A stretch of DNA of 64,000 nt from CAWGXG01 sp963826505 (lineage in GTDB: Bacteria; Chloroflexota; Anaerolineae; Aggregatilineales; Aggregatilineaceae). The stretch spans positions 310,001 through 374,000 of the forward strand of contig CAWGXG010000007.1 in assembly GCA_963826505.1 (NCBI GenBank), written 5' to 3'. A program made the translations under genes and the position numbers. Shown piece after piece: positions 17,946-27,194 of this stretch. The notes beneath the pieces were generated by a model that saw only the letters and a program-made list of their open reading frames with translations, was not told the origin of the DNA and made no database searches. How positions within the stretch are numbered: position 1 is the first letter of the stretch; the number at the start of each line of letters is the position of its first letter.

Positions 17946-18013
17946 GCCCCACCCCCAACCTCCTCCCCACGCAGTAAAGAGGGGAAGCCGCCCGCAGGGC
18001 GGAGGGGTGGGGC
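17946..18013. repeat. GC-rich dispersed hairpin repeat, copy B
   Basis: Perfect terminal arms GCCCCACCCC (17946-17955) and GGGGTGGGGC (18004-18013), with internal CTCCCC/GGGG and GCCGCCCGC/GCGG pairing. It separates suyB from the racemase gene. Confidence 0.65.
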
Positions 18014-18061
18014 AAACCCGACGACTCTCACCGCCCGTCCTGATCGGGAGACCTGCGCACC

Positions 18062-19324
18062 ATGCCCACTATCCCCCTGCCGTACGGCAAAACCACCCTG
18101 AACCTCACCCTGCCGGATGCCTACACCGTCGAGGTGATCGCGCCACAAGCCGCCGATCCCGCGCCGGATGTGCCGGGTCTGACCCGCGCGGCCCTGGCGA
18201 ATCCGGTTAGGCTGGCGCGGGCCGTGCGGGCGGATGCGCGCTCGGCGGCGGTCGCCATCAGCGACAAGACGCGCCCGGTTCCGCACGCGGCGCTGGTCGT
18301 ATTGCTGGACTGGCTAGAACAGGGCGGGCTGGCTCCCGAAGCGATCACACTGCTGATCGCGACCGGGACGCACGCGCCGATGACGCCCGCCGAATTCGCC
18401 AAAGTGCTGCCCGCCGATGTACTGGCGCGTTACCCGGTCCGATCGCACAACTGCGACGACGCCGCGCAGCTCGTTCACCTGGGCACCACGCCGCGTGGCA
18501 CGCCGGTCTGGGCCAACCGCGCTTTTATCGACGCCGATCTGCGCGTGGTGGTGGGCAACCTGGAAGCTCACCAGTTCATGGGCTTTTCAGGCGGAGTCAA
18601 GGGGGCGGCGATCGGGTTGGCCGGGCGAGCGACCATCACGCACAACCACGCGCTGATGATCGATCCGCGCTCGGATGCGGGGCGCTACGACGACAACCCC
18701 GCACGCCAGGATGTCGAGGACATCGGGCGGCTGTTCGGCATCCCTCTCGCGCTGAATGTCGTGCTCAACGCGCACAAACAGATCGTGCACGTGCTGGCCG
18801 GGGATCCGCTGGCCATCATGCAGGCGGGGATTCCGCTGGTGCGCGCGCTGGTCGAAGTGCCGGTCTCCGCGCCATTCGACCTGGTGATCGCATCCCCGGG
18901 CGGCCATCCGAAGGATATCAACCTCTACCAGGGGCAGAAAGCGCTGGCTCACGCGGCGCGCATCACCCGCGATGGCGGCGCGGTGATCGTCGCGGCGGCC
19001 TGTCCGGAAGGCACCGGCAGCGCGGGCTATGATGCCTGGATCCAGGGCATGGAGTCGCAAGCGGCGGTCGTGGCACGCTTCGCTCATGAGGAATTCCGGT
19101 TGGGGCCACACAAGGCATTTCAAATCGCGCGGGACGCAGTGCGTCTGCGCCGGGTAGTGCTGCTTTCGGAGATGGCACCGGAGCGGGTACACGGGCTGCT
19201 GCTGGAACCGGCGCGCAGCCTGGACGAAGCGCTCAGCGTCGTGCTGCCCGATTTACCCGCAGGCGCGCGCATCGGCGTCATGCCCGCCGCTAACGCGACC
19301 GTACCCCGGCTTCCCGACTTCTAA
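18062..19324 (+). CDS. LarA-family nickel-pincer racemase, candidate sulfolactate racemase
   Basis: The 420-residue protein belongs to the LarA (DUF2088) superfamily of nickel-pincer 2-hydroxyacid racemases and epimerases. The key residues of lactate racemase are present. H104 in ATGTHAPM is the counterpart of H108. H170, K180 and H196 are spaced 10 and 16 residues apart, exactly like H174, K184 and H200. D68 and R71 lie in SDKTRPVP. Sulfolactaldehyde oxidation gives (S)-sulfolactate, whereas SuyAB uses the (R) form. Known organisms bridge them with two dehydrogenases, and none is seen here, so racemisation by this enzyme is proposed. Cofactor genes larB, larC and larE must be elsewhere. It converges on the next gene with a 4-bp overlap. 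Confidence 0.85.
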   Translation: MPTIPLPYGKTTLNLTLPDAYTVEVIAPQAADPAPDVPGLTRAALANPVRLARAVRADARSAAVAISDKTRPVPHAALVVLLDWLEQGGLAPEAITLLIATGTHAPMTPAEFAKVLPADVLARYPVRSHNCDDAAQLVHLGTTPRGTPVWANRAFIDADLRVVVGNLEAHQFMGFSGGVKGAAIGLAGRATITHNHALMIDPRSDAGRYDDNPARQDVEDIGRLFGIPLALNVVLNAHKQIVHVLAGDPLAIMQAGIPLVRALVEVPVSAPFDLVIASPGGHPKDINLYQGQKALAHAARITRDGGAVIVAAACPEGTGSAGYDAWIQGMESQAAVVARFAHEEFRLGPHKAFQIARDAVRLRRVVLLSEMAPERVHGLLLEPARSLDEALSVVLPDLPAGARIGVMPAANATVPRLPDF

Positions 19325-22300
19325 TTTCCAGCGCGACACGGCAGCGTCACGCTGAAGGTGGTCCCTTCGCCCTCGATGCTTTCGAAGGTGATCGTCCCGC
19401 CGTGCCGTTCGACACACTGGCGCGTAATGGCCAGCCCCAGGCCGGTCCCGGCGATGCCCCCCACGTTGTGCGCGCGGTGGAACATATCAAACAGGTGAGC
19501 CTGATCGGTTTCGGGAATACCGATGCCCTGGTCCGACACATTCAGCGTCACGTAATCGTTGTCCTCACAGCATGACAAAATCACACGGACTTCTCCGTCC
19601 GGGCGCGAATACTTGGCGGCGTTGCTTACGAGATTGGTCATAATGGAGCGCAAAAGCTGCTTATCGCCCTCGATGATGCACGCGTCCTGAGACGAGAACT
19701 CGAAACACAGCGACGGGTCGGACGTGGTGCGGATTTCATCCACGATGGCCTGAGCAAACGGCACCAGATCGATCGAAATCGGGTTGAATTGCAGGCGGCC
19801 CATCTCGGCCCGGTTGAGCGTCAGCACGCCGTCCAGCAGATCGGTCATGCGCCGAATGAAGACCTGGAAGCTGTCAATATAATCTGCCTGCTCAGTTTCC
19901 GACAGCCGGTCACGATAATGCTTCAGGATGTCGGTTTTCATCTGGAGGACGGCCAACGGTGTGCGGAACTCGTGCGAGACGAGCGACACGAAGCGCGATT
20001 TCAGCTCGTTCAGATCGATTTCGCGCTCCAATGCTTTGTGCAACATCTCTTCGGCGCGCTTACGCTCGGTGATGTCGCGGCCCACGGCCTGAATCTCCGC
20101 CGGGCAATCTTCCGAATCGAGGATCAGGCGGCCCCGCCATTCCAGCCAGCGCACGCTGCCGGGCATATCCAGGTTGTGCTCAACGGTGACACTCGGATTA
20201 TCGAGCGTCAGCGCCTCAACCAGGGGCCTGAAGCGCGTCGTCTCATCCTCGCTGAGAAGTTGCCAGATTTGGTGCTGAATCATTCTTTCAGGCGAGCTGT
20301 CCAAAAAACGACACATGGCCGGATTAACGTAAGTGAGCGTGCCGTCGGGCAAAAACCGGCAGATCAGTTCGGTCTGATCTTCGACAATAGCGCGATAACG
20401 GGCCTCACTGTCGCTCAATTCGCGCGTGCGCTCGGTGACGCGCTGTTCCATCTCGCTGGCGTGCTGCTGCACGGCGCTGTACAACTGCGCGTTGCGAATC
20501 GCGAGTGATACCTGGTTGGCGAACGCCTGGAGCCGGATCGCATGGACATGCGAGTAAAACCCCGGCGTCTCACTGTCCAGGTTTAAAAAGCCGATGACCT
20601 GCCCTTCGGACATGATCGGCGCACTGGCAAAGGAGCCTACCCAACGGGATTCGGGCACCTCGAGCCATTCGGAGTAAGTGTGAACATCGCCGATGGCGAT
20701 CGGCTGTCCGGTGTGCACCACTTCTCTCAGGTTCGCCACCTCGCTCACCGGCCACGTGATCGACTCGATCCAGTTCTGCAAACCGCGCTCGGCATACCCG
20801 TGATGGCGTGCCACGTGCAGCCGATCGTCTGCGATCAACATGATATTCGCCGCGTCGTGGGGCACGACACGTCCCACGCTTTCCAACACGGCATCGAGCA
20901 CTGTATTGAGATCAAGCGTGCTGTTGAGCACCGCCGCCGTATCGCTGAGCGCCTCGGCCAACTTGCGCTGGTCGGACTCCGCATCTTCGGCGCGTTTGCG
21001 CTCGGTGATGTCTTCGCAGATCACGATCGCGTACTTGGGTTCGCCGGAAGCCTCCGGCAGGAGCGACGCGCTCAGCCGTCCCCACACGATCCGCCCATCT
21101 TTGCGGATATAACGCTTATCGTAGTTGTAGTGCTTGATCGTCCCGCCAAAGAGATCGCGATACAGCCCTAGCCCGATCACACCATCCTCAGAATAAGTGT
21201 AATCGGTGAAATGCTTGCCGATGATCTCCTCGCGTGAATAGCCTAAGAAACGGCAGTCCGCGTCGTTCACATGCACGATATGTCCGTCGCGGTCGGAGAT
21301 TTTCACGCCGACGGCCGCGTTTTCGAACAAGGACCGGAACAATGCCTCTGCTTCGCGCAAGGCGTCTTCGGTAGCGCTTTGTTCGGTGATATCGCGCGCG
21401 ACAGACAGCACGGCTTTTTGACCTTTGTACAAAATCACCGAGCTGTTGGACTCGATCTCGATGCGCCGCCCATCTTTGGCGATCTGTGCTCCACGGATAT
21501 TCCGTAATCCGCCAGTCTCAAACTGCTGAGCCAGCCGCTCTTGAAAACCCTCCGAGTAACCCGGTGCGTCGAGATCGGTCACCTTCATAGCCAGCAGGTC
21601 GGCGCGGCTGTAGCCCAAAATGGTACAGGCCGCCTCGTTGACGTCCAGGATATTGGCCTTTTCATCGTGGACATACACGGGGTCTACGACGCCTTCGAAC
21701 AATTCGCGATAGCGGGCTTCGCTTTCGGACAGGGCTCGTTCGGTGGCCCGTCGCGCGGTGATATCGCGCACCAGGGCCAACACGGCGGGTCGGCCCTGAT
21801 AGGTGATCGCTTTGCTATTCACATCGATCTCGATGCGCCGCCCATCTTTAGTGATCTGCGCCCCGCGAATGTTGCTCAAACCCCCGTGTTCGAGCTGGCT
21901 GGCCAGCCGTTCTTTGAAGCCCACTGCGTAATCCGGCACGTCGAGGTCGGTCACCTTCATCGCCAGGAACTCATCGCGCGTGTAGCCCAATACGCGGGAT
22001 GCCGACTCGTTCACATCGAGAATATGACCGTCTTGATCGTGAACATAGATAACGTCGTCGATTCCTTCGAACAGTTCGCGGTAGCGAAGCTCGCTTTCGC
22101 GTAGAGCGGCCTCGGCCCGTTTACGCGCGGAGATGTCGCGGGCCACAATCAGAATCGCCTCGGGTTGGCCATCTTTTAGAATGGGCGCCGAATTGACTTC
22201 CACGGGGACGCGCTCGCCAGCCGCGTTCAAGTACACCGTTTCGTAAATGAACGGACCATAATCGCCCCCGACGCGCTGCTCCTTGCGCTGGAGCACTTCT

Positions 22301-23436
22301 TCTAGGGCGTCCTGCGGGATCAGATCCAAAACATTTTTCGACAGGACATCCTCTTCGCGATAGCCCATGAACTCCAGACCCGCACGGTTCACATACAGGA
22401 TGCGGCCATCCATCGCGTGAATGAAGATGATATCATGGGCTGTTTCAGCCAGAAGACGGTATTTCTCCTCGCTCGCTCGCAGGGCGGTTTCCACGCGCTG
22501 ACGTTCGTGACGGGTGCGCAGCGCGCTGATGCCGTACCCTAGATCATCCGCCAATTCCGTTAGCAGGGCGACTTCGTCGTCGTCAAAAGCTTCAACCGCC
22601 GTGGAATATAGACCCAACAGGCCAAACACCTGTTCCTGGTCAGTCAAGGGCAGAACAATGACAGACTTGAGCCCGTACGAATATGCCTTCTCACGCAGCA
22701 ACTCCGGCACAGAGCTGCCGGCAATATCGCGGATGATGATCGGTCGTCCGGATCGCACTGCCACGCCTGCCGGTCCACGTCCGTCGTCAACAAGTTCGTT
22801 CCACGACAGGTGGAGATCCTCGATATAGTCTCCCGGGTCACCCGCATACGCCACCGGGCGGATCGTCTTGGCCTCGTCATGCTCGACGAACCCGACAGCG
22901 GCCAACTTGTATTCGCCGAATTCAACGAGAATGCGACACACTTCACGCAGCATGCGCAACTCGTCGTCCGTACGCACAAGCACTTGATTGCATTCGCTAA
23001 GCGTACGATATGCCCGGTTGATGCGACGCAGGTGATCGTCAGCGCGCAGCAGCGCCGTGCGGGCGCGTTTGTCTTCCAGCGCGCGCACGATCGATCGTCC
23101 CAGGCGCGACACGCGATCGACGATGATGTAATCGATCGCGCCACGCTTCATCCAGGCGGCGGCTTCTTGTTCGTCGGGGGGACCGTCAAACACGACAAAG
23201 GGAATATCACTGCCCATGCCGACCAGCAGATCCAGCGCCTCAGCAGTGGCGAACCCCTCGGTGCTGTAGCGGGCAATAACAACATCCAGATCAGGGCCGA
23301 GCGCGTCCAGAAAGCTGGCTTTATCGACGGCTGTACGCCAGGTGGCTGTGTAACCGAAGAATTGTAGATAAGTGTTCAGCGTGTCGAGATCACGCGCAGC
23401 CGGGCCGACGATGAGGGTCTGCAGCGCTATCGTCAT
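19321..23436 (-). CDS. Multi-PAS/GAF hybrid sensor histidine kinase
   Basis: The protein has 1371 residues without obvious transmembrane segments, so it is probably cytoplasmic. Order: degenerate receiver-like domain (1-125), GAF (about 170-310), four PAS (about 320-810), GAF (about 830-990), PAS (about 1010-1130), HisKA with the phospho-histidine in LVSHEFRTPL, and HATPase with NLVSNAAKYS and GTGLGLAI. The receiver-like domain reads VVIARYS where a phospho-accepting aspartate would stand. PAS 2 and 3 are near copies (AMKVTDLD and NIRGAQI in both), an internal duplication. A strong AAGGAGG precedes the ATG. Signal and partner are unknown. Confidence 0.88.
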   Translation of the reverse strand: MTIALQTLIVGPAARDLDTLNTYLQFFGYTATWRTAVDKASFLDALGPDLDVVIARYSTEGFATAEALDLLVGMGSDIPFVVFDGPPDEQEAAAWMKRGAIDYIIVDRVSRLGRSIVRALEDKRARTALLRADDHLRRINRAYRTLSECNQVLVRTDDELRMLREVCRILVEFGEYKLAAVGFVEHDEAKTIRPVAYAGDPGDYIEDLHLSWNELVDDGRGPAGVAVRSGRPIIIRDIAGSSVPELLREKAYSYGLKSVIVLPLTDQEQVFGLLGLYSTAVEAFDDDEVALLTELADDLGYGISALRTRHERQRVETALRASEEKYRLLAETAHDIIFIHAMDGRILYVNRAGLEFMGYREEDVLSKNVLDLIPQDALEEVLQRKEQRVGGDYGPFIYETVYLNAAGERVPVEVNSAPILKDGQPEAILIVARDISARKRAEAALRESELRYRELFEGIDDVIYVHDQDGHILDVNESASRVLGYTRDEFLAMKVTDLDVPDYAVGFKERLASQLEHGGLSNIRGAQITKDGRRIEIDVNSKAITYQGRPAVLALVRDITARRATERALSESEARYRELFEGVVDPVYVHDEKANILDVNEAACTILGYSRADLLAMKVTDLDAPGYSEGFQERLAQQFETGGLRNIRGAQIAKDGRRIEIESNSSVILYKGQKAVLSVARDITEQSATEDALREAEALFRSLFENAAVGVKISDRDGHIVHVNDADCRFLGYSREEIIGKHFTDYTYSEDGVIGLGLYRDLFGGTIKHYNYDKRYIRKDGRIVWGRLSASLLPEASGEPKYAIVICEDITERKRAEDAESDQRKLAEALSDTAAVLNSTLDLNTVLDAVLESVGRVVPHDAANIMLIADDRLHVARHHGYAERGLQNWIESITWPVSEVANLREVVHTGQPIAIGDVHTYSEWLEVPESRWVGSFASAPIMSEGQVIGFLNLDSETPGFYSHVHAIRLQAFANQVSLAIRNAQLYSAVQQHASEMEQRVTERTRELSDSEARYRAIVEDQTELICRFLPDGTLTYVNPAMCRFLDSSPERMIQHQIWQLLSEDETTRFRPLVEALTLDNPSVTVEHNLDMPGSVRWLEWRGRLILDSEDCPAEIQAVGRDITERKRAEEMLHKALEREIDLNELKSRFVSLVSHEFRTPLAVLQMKTDILKHYRDRLSETEQADYIDSFQVFIRRMTDLLDGVLTLNRAEMGRLQFNPISIDLVPFAQAIVDEIRTTSDPSLCFEFSSQDACIIEGDKQLLRSIMTNLVSNAAKYSRPDGEVRVILSCCEDNDYVTLNVSDQGIGIPETDQAHLFDMFHRAHNVGGIAGTGLGLAITRQCVERHGGTITFESIEGEGTTFSVTLPCRAGN

Positions 23437-23517
23437 ATTATCCTACAGTCCTCCCTTATGCCGGTTTCACGGGAGAACCGACAGCTTCTTTGCCGTGGCA
23501 TTCCGCGACTCGATTTT

Positions 23518-23546
23518 AGTATACTCGTTTCTACTTTATTTGTCAT
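23518..23546 (-). promoter_or_regulatory. Predicted promoter of the histidine kinase gene
   Basis: On the minus strand ATGACA (23546-23541) and TATACT (23523-23518) with a 17-bp spacer, about 80 bp upstream of the start. The rest of 23437-23716 holds no gene. Confidence 0.5.
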
Positions 23547-23638
23547 CTCTTTTTACGAATGTATCTATTAATTACTTAAAACACTGACTATTTCTCTATG
23601 TACGCAAGTAGTACACGAAACAGGGAATATAACAACCA

Positions 23639-23666
23639 GACCGGACCACAGTTGTGTGATCCGGTC
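23639..23666 (-). terminator. Possible terminator after the PIG-L gene
   Basis: GACCGGA (23639-23645) pairs with TCCGGTC (23660-23666), with three more pairs inside one mismatch. On the minus strand a moderately T-rich stretch follows. It lies 50 bp beyond the PIG-L stop. Confidence 0.4.
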
Positions 23667-23716
23667 CGAGAGGTAATGACGCAGAACCCTGGCCGTAACG
23701 CCTCGCGCCGAGCACC

Positions 23717-24565
23717 TTACAGCACGCCGCCGATCAGGCCCTGCACATCCTGCGCGAAACGGTCGATGAAGGACTGCACGTAGGCGATGATATCGAGCAT
23801 CGGATCGGCGATCAACGGGGTGAGGTCCATCCCAAAGCTGAGGCCAGTCGTCACGTCGGTGGCGTGCGAGGTATGGTAGGTCGCGTGCGCGCGGCGACGT
23901 CCCAGCGTAGCGAGGTCGTAGCGTTTGCCGCCGCTGATCTGCGAATCGAACACGCCGAGCAGCGCCATTTGCAGATTTTCGTGGGCGGTCAGGTCAAAAG
24001 CCACCTTGTCGCTGTCCAGCATCCAGTCGAGATCGCGCCACACCTCGCAGCCGTACAGGCGCTGCGGGCGGAGGTCGGCGGGCAGACTGCGCAGCGCAGC
24101 AATCGTCTTGACCGCGACGCCGATGTGAGTCGGGTGTTTGTCGGCCAGGTTGTGCGTATACACGACCTGGGGGCGCGCCAGCCGGAACAACTGCGCGAGA
24201 TCGTCGACCGGGTCCGTATTGGCGGCGCTTTTCACGGCGGAGCTGGGATAATCGAGCAGGATCTGAGCCGAATATTCGCCGACGACGGCGGCTTTCTTCT
24301 GTTCGATGACGCGCACGGCCATCATTTGCGCGTCGCTGTAATCGGCATACAGATCGGCACGCGGCGATCCCGCGCCGTTGGTGACCACGACGCCCGTGAA
24401 CCAGCGATCGGCCTGCTGGAAACACTGGGCGATGCCGTCCATCGCCATGATTTCGAGGTCGTCCTGGTGGGCGGAGATCGCCATGTGGGTCGTCCGCGCC
24501 AGCGCGTCTTCGGCGGGCAGTCCGTCCGGGACGAACACCTGCGCTGTAGCTAATTTAAACTGCAT
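23717..24565 (-). CDS. PIG-L (LmbE-like) family deacetylase
   Basis: The 282-residue protein has the zinc-binding signature of PIG-L N-acetylglucosamine deacetylases: SAHQDDLEIMA near residue 31 and HPTHIGVA in the middle. VVTNGAGSPR follows the fold. It probably removes an acetyl group from an amino-sugar or small glycoside. The upstream genes on this strand (ROK-like kinase, SIS isomerase) suggest amino-sugar catabolism. The frame is intact, unlike its three neighbours. Substrate inferred only. Confidence 0.85.
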   Translation of the reverse strand: MQFKLATAQVFVPDGLPAEDALARTTHMAISAHQDDLEIMAMDGIAQCFQQADRWFTGVVVTNGAGSPRADLYADYSDAQMMAVRVIEQKKAAVVGEYSAQILLDYPSSAVKSAANTDPVDDLAQLFRLARPQVVYTHNLADKHPTHIGVAVKTIAALRSLPADLRPQRLYGCEVWRDLDWMLDSDKVAFDLTAHENLQMALLGVFDSQISGGKRYDLATLGRRRAHATYHTSHATDVTTGLSFGMDLTPLIADPMLDIIAYVQSFIDRFAQDVQGLIGGVL

Positions 24566-24609
24566 AGTTCACACTCCTGAGCAAACAGCAATCAGCGGAC
24601 AGTGAAAAC

Positions 24610-26014
24610 CTACTCCAACACGGGCAAACTCGCGGCGGCGATCGACTGGCCCACGCGGCGGCTTTTCTCGTCCGGCAGTTGGATGTTCAGCCGCGCGGCG
24701 AGATCGGGAAATTCCGCCTGGAGCACTTCGTTCGCCCCGTCCAGAATCAGGGTGCCGCCCCGGCCCGACGTGCATCGCCCCAGGATCAGCACATGCTTGA
24801 GCGCATAAAAGTCCGCGTAATGGGCCAGCGCGTAACCCAGGTAGACGCCCATGCTGCGCCAGATGTCCAGCGCGCCCGCGTGCCCGTCTTCGAGCAGCGC
24901 CTGCACCGCTTTGAGCCGTTCCGCGTCCGTGACGCCGGCCGGCAGTGTGATCCCGGCTTTGGGAGCCAGCCGGAAGACCGCCTGCTGCGAAAAATAGAGC
25001 GCGCCGACGCCCTGATCGCCGCTCCACTCGTCGGCGGGGGCGTCAGGCTGGTAATCGACGGGCGCGAAAGCCAGCTCGTTCAGCCAGTCGGTGATGTTGC
25101 CCTGCGGCGTCACGTAGCCCGCCGCCTCGCTCGATCCCATCGCCACCCCGAGGATGCTGTCATCTTCCAGCGACATCGACCCGGCCAGCGCGGTCACTTC
25201 GCCATCGTTGATCACGTCCAGCGGTATGCCGCCCATCGCCTCGCGGACGCGCTCGAACAGGCTGCGCACCCCGTCGAAGCGATCGGCGGGAATGCCCCGA
25301 AACAGGGATGCAACCATCGGGCGGTTGTTGACGATACACGCCCGCCGAGCTGCCGCCGATAGCGTCCACGCGCGGCAGCTTGGAGGCGGCCAGTTGCAGC
25401 GCCGCCAGAATCTTGTCGTAATGGTATTGGGGATCAGTCTGCTGGCGCGGCTCCCACACGATCTCCGTGCTGAAAACGGCGTTCGCCGTCGATCACCGCC
25501 GAGACTTTGAGGTCCGATGCGCCGAGATCGAACCCGATGCGGCATCCGTCCAGGTGGCGTCCCAGCGCTTTCTCGCTTTCGTGCTCCGGGCGGGACCTCG
25601 CCCGCCGCGCACGCCACGACAGTGAACGGCTGCTGGTAGATTTTCTCGCCCATGAAAGCGTAATCGAATGCGCGCGCGCCATGCGCGGCATAGACCTGCT
25701 GTATATGCTCGCCCACCGAACGCGGCCCGCCCACATAGACTTTCCAACCGCCGCGCTGCCACAGCAGGAACTTGACGAGCCGTTCCGCATAGAATTTATT
25801 GGCTTCGGCGCGCGGATGGCCGTCCGGAAATACAACGGTTTCATAGCGGGACAGCGAGCCTCCGACCCGTTCCAGGCCGAAGCATCAGCGGCACGCCCAC
25901 GCCGGATTGCTCGACCTCGCGGCGAAAGGCACGGTTAGCGAGCGCCGCTGGGCGGAAACCGGGATCGAGCGGCGGGACAAAACGGGGAGCGACAAGAGTA
26001 AACGCCTGTGTCAT
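24610..26014 (-). pseudogene. ROK-like sugar kinase, multiple frameshifts
   Basis: The product must be assembled from several frames. ATG 26014 opens TQAFTLVAPRFVPPLDP. The frame moves near 25872 (SRYETVVFPDGHPRAEANKF follows), again near 25600 (IGFDLGASDLKVSAV, the phosphate-binding loop), near 25460 (YHYDKILAALQLA) and near 25350 (LDVINDGEVTALAG, GVAMGSSEAAGY). The last 230 residues to 24610 are intact. The fold is ASKHA/ROK-like, with an N-terminal extension of some 120 residues. It sits 44 bp before the PIG-L gene. Whether it is a real pseudogene or badly assembled cannot be decided here. Confidence 0.65.
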
Positions 26015-26046
26015 AACCCATTCTCCTGAAATAACATGCCAGCCGT

Positions 26047-27095
26047 CAGCGCGTGACCGTAACTTTGGTCAGGCCGCGCGGGTGATCGACTTCGTGGCCC
26101 TGACGATCGCCAGCCGCATGGCGAACACCTGCCCGTGGATCACCCCGACAATCGGCGTCAGCCATTCCGGCATAGCGGTGGGCAGGCGCATGGCGATGCG
26201 CGCGTGCGCGAAGGCTGCCTCGTCGTTTGAGATCACCAGCAGCTCGGCGCGCTTCTCGTCAGCTTGTCCAGCAGATCGAGCATAGCGGGCAGTGTTTTAC
26301 CGGCGGGCGCGACGACGATCACCGGGAAGCCGGGATGAATGACCGCGATCGGCCCATGCCGGAAATCGGCCTCACTGTAGGCGTCGCCGGTGATATAGCA
26401 CAGTTCTTTGACCTTGAGGTTGATCTCGAAAGCCGTCGCGTAGTTGTAGCCCGCGCCCAATGGTGGCGAACTCGTCCATGTAGCGGTAACGCTCAACCCA
26501 ATCGGTGGCGGCTGAGCGGCAGGCCGATGTGTCTTCCCAGAGTGTCGTCAGCATAGGCGGGCAACTGCTCCAATGCGCTGCGCCAGCTCGTCAGTCCCCG
26601 GTGATCGCGGCGACCAGCATCGCCATGGCGGTGAGCTGCGCGGTGTACGTTTTCGTGGCCGCGACGCTGATCTCTGGCCCGGCCTTCAGCGCGAGATGAT
26701 ACGCGGCGGCCTGCGCAACCGGCGAGTGCCGGATCGTTGGTGATGGCGACGGTCAGCGCACCCTGGGCGCGCGCGTCGGCAAGCACCTGGCGCACATCCT
26801 CGCCTTGCCCGGATTGCGAAATACCCAACACCAGCGCCCGCTCCAGGCGCGGCGGGGTGTCATAGAGCGTGTGCAGAGATGGAGTCGCCAGTGCGACCGG
26901 CAGCCGCGCGTGCGTCCCGAAAAGATACTGCCCGTAGCGCGCCGCGTTGTCGGACGTGCCGCGCGCCGCGATATGAACAAACACGGGATCAAAAGCGCGG
27001 ATCGCCTGGGCGATCTGCTGGGCGGTGGCGGTTTCTTCGCTTAGCAGCCGCCGGAGCACGTCCGGCTGTTCGGCAATTTCCTGTTCGAGATACAT
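26047..27095 (-). pseudogene. SIS-domain sugar isomerase/deaminase (GlmS C-terminal-like), frameshifted
   Basis: Two SIS domains are recognisable: IAARGTSDNAARYGQYL and GISQSGQGEDV in the first, and GYNYATAFEINLKVKELCY with EADFRHGPIAVI in the second. These resemble the isomerase half of GlmS and AgaS/GlmD-like amino-sugar-6-phosphate enzymes. The frame breaks near 26720, 26600, 26470, 26265 and 26095. The natural end, HPRGLTKVTVTR, stops at 26047. GAGGAAG precedes the ATG at 27095. Together with PIG-L and the kinase it suggests amino-sugar use. Confidence 0.68.
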
Positions 27096-27151
27096 AGCGG
27101 CACTTCCTCAGACTAACCAGCGCTGCAAAGAGCAGACAGATCAGCTCCACG

Positions 27152-27180
27152 TTGACAATACTTGCATTGTATCCTATACT
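27152..27180 (+). promoter_or_regulatory. Promoter of the ROK regulator at 27214
   Basis: Consensus TTGACA (27152-27157) and TATACT (27175-27180), spacer 17 bp. It overlaps the opposite promoter and the operator palindrome. Confidence 0.75.
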
Positions 27181-27194
27181 TTGTTCGTAGTCAA
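27166..27194 (-). promoter_or_regulatory. Divergent promoter of the SIS-kinase-PIG-L operon
   Basis: On the minus strand TTGACT (27194-27189) and TACAAT (27171-27166) with a 17-bp spacer. It lies face to face with the ROK promoter. Confidence 0.68.
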
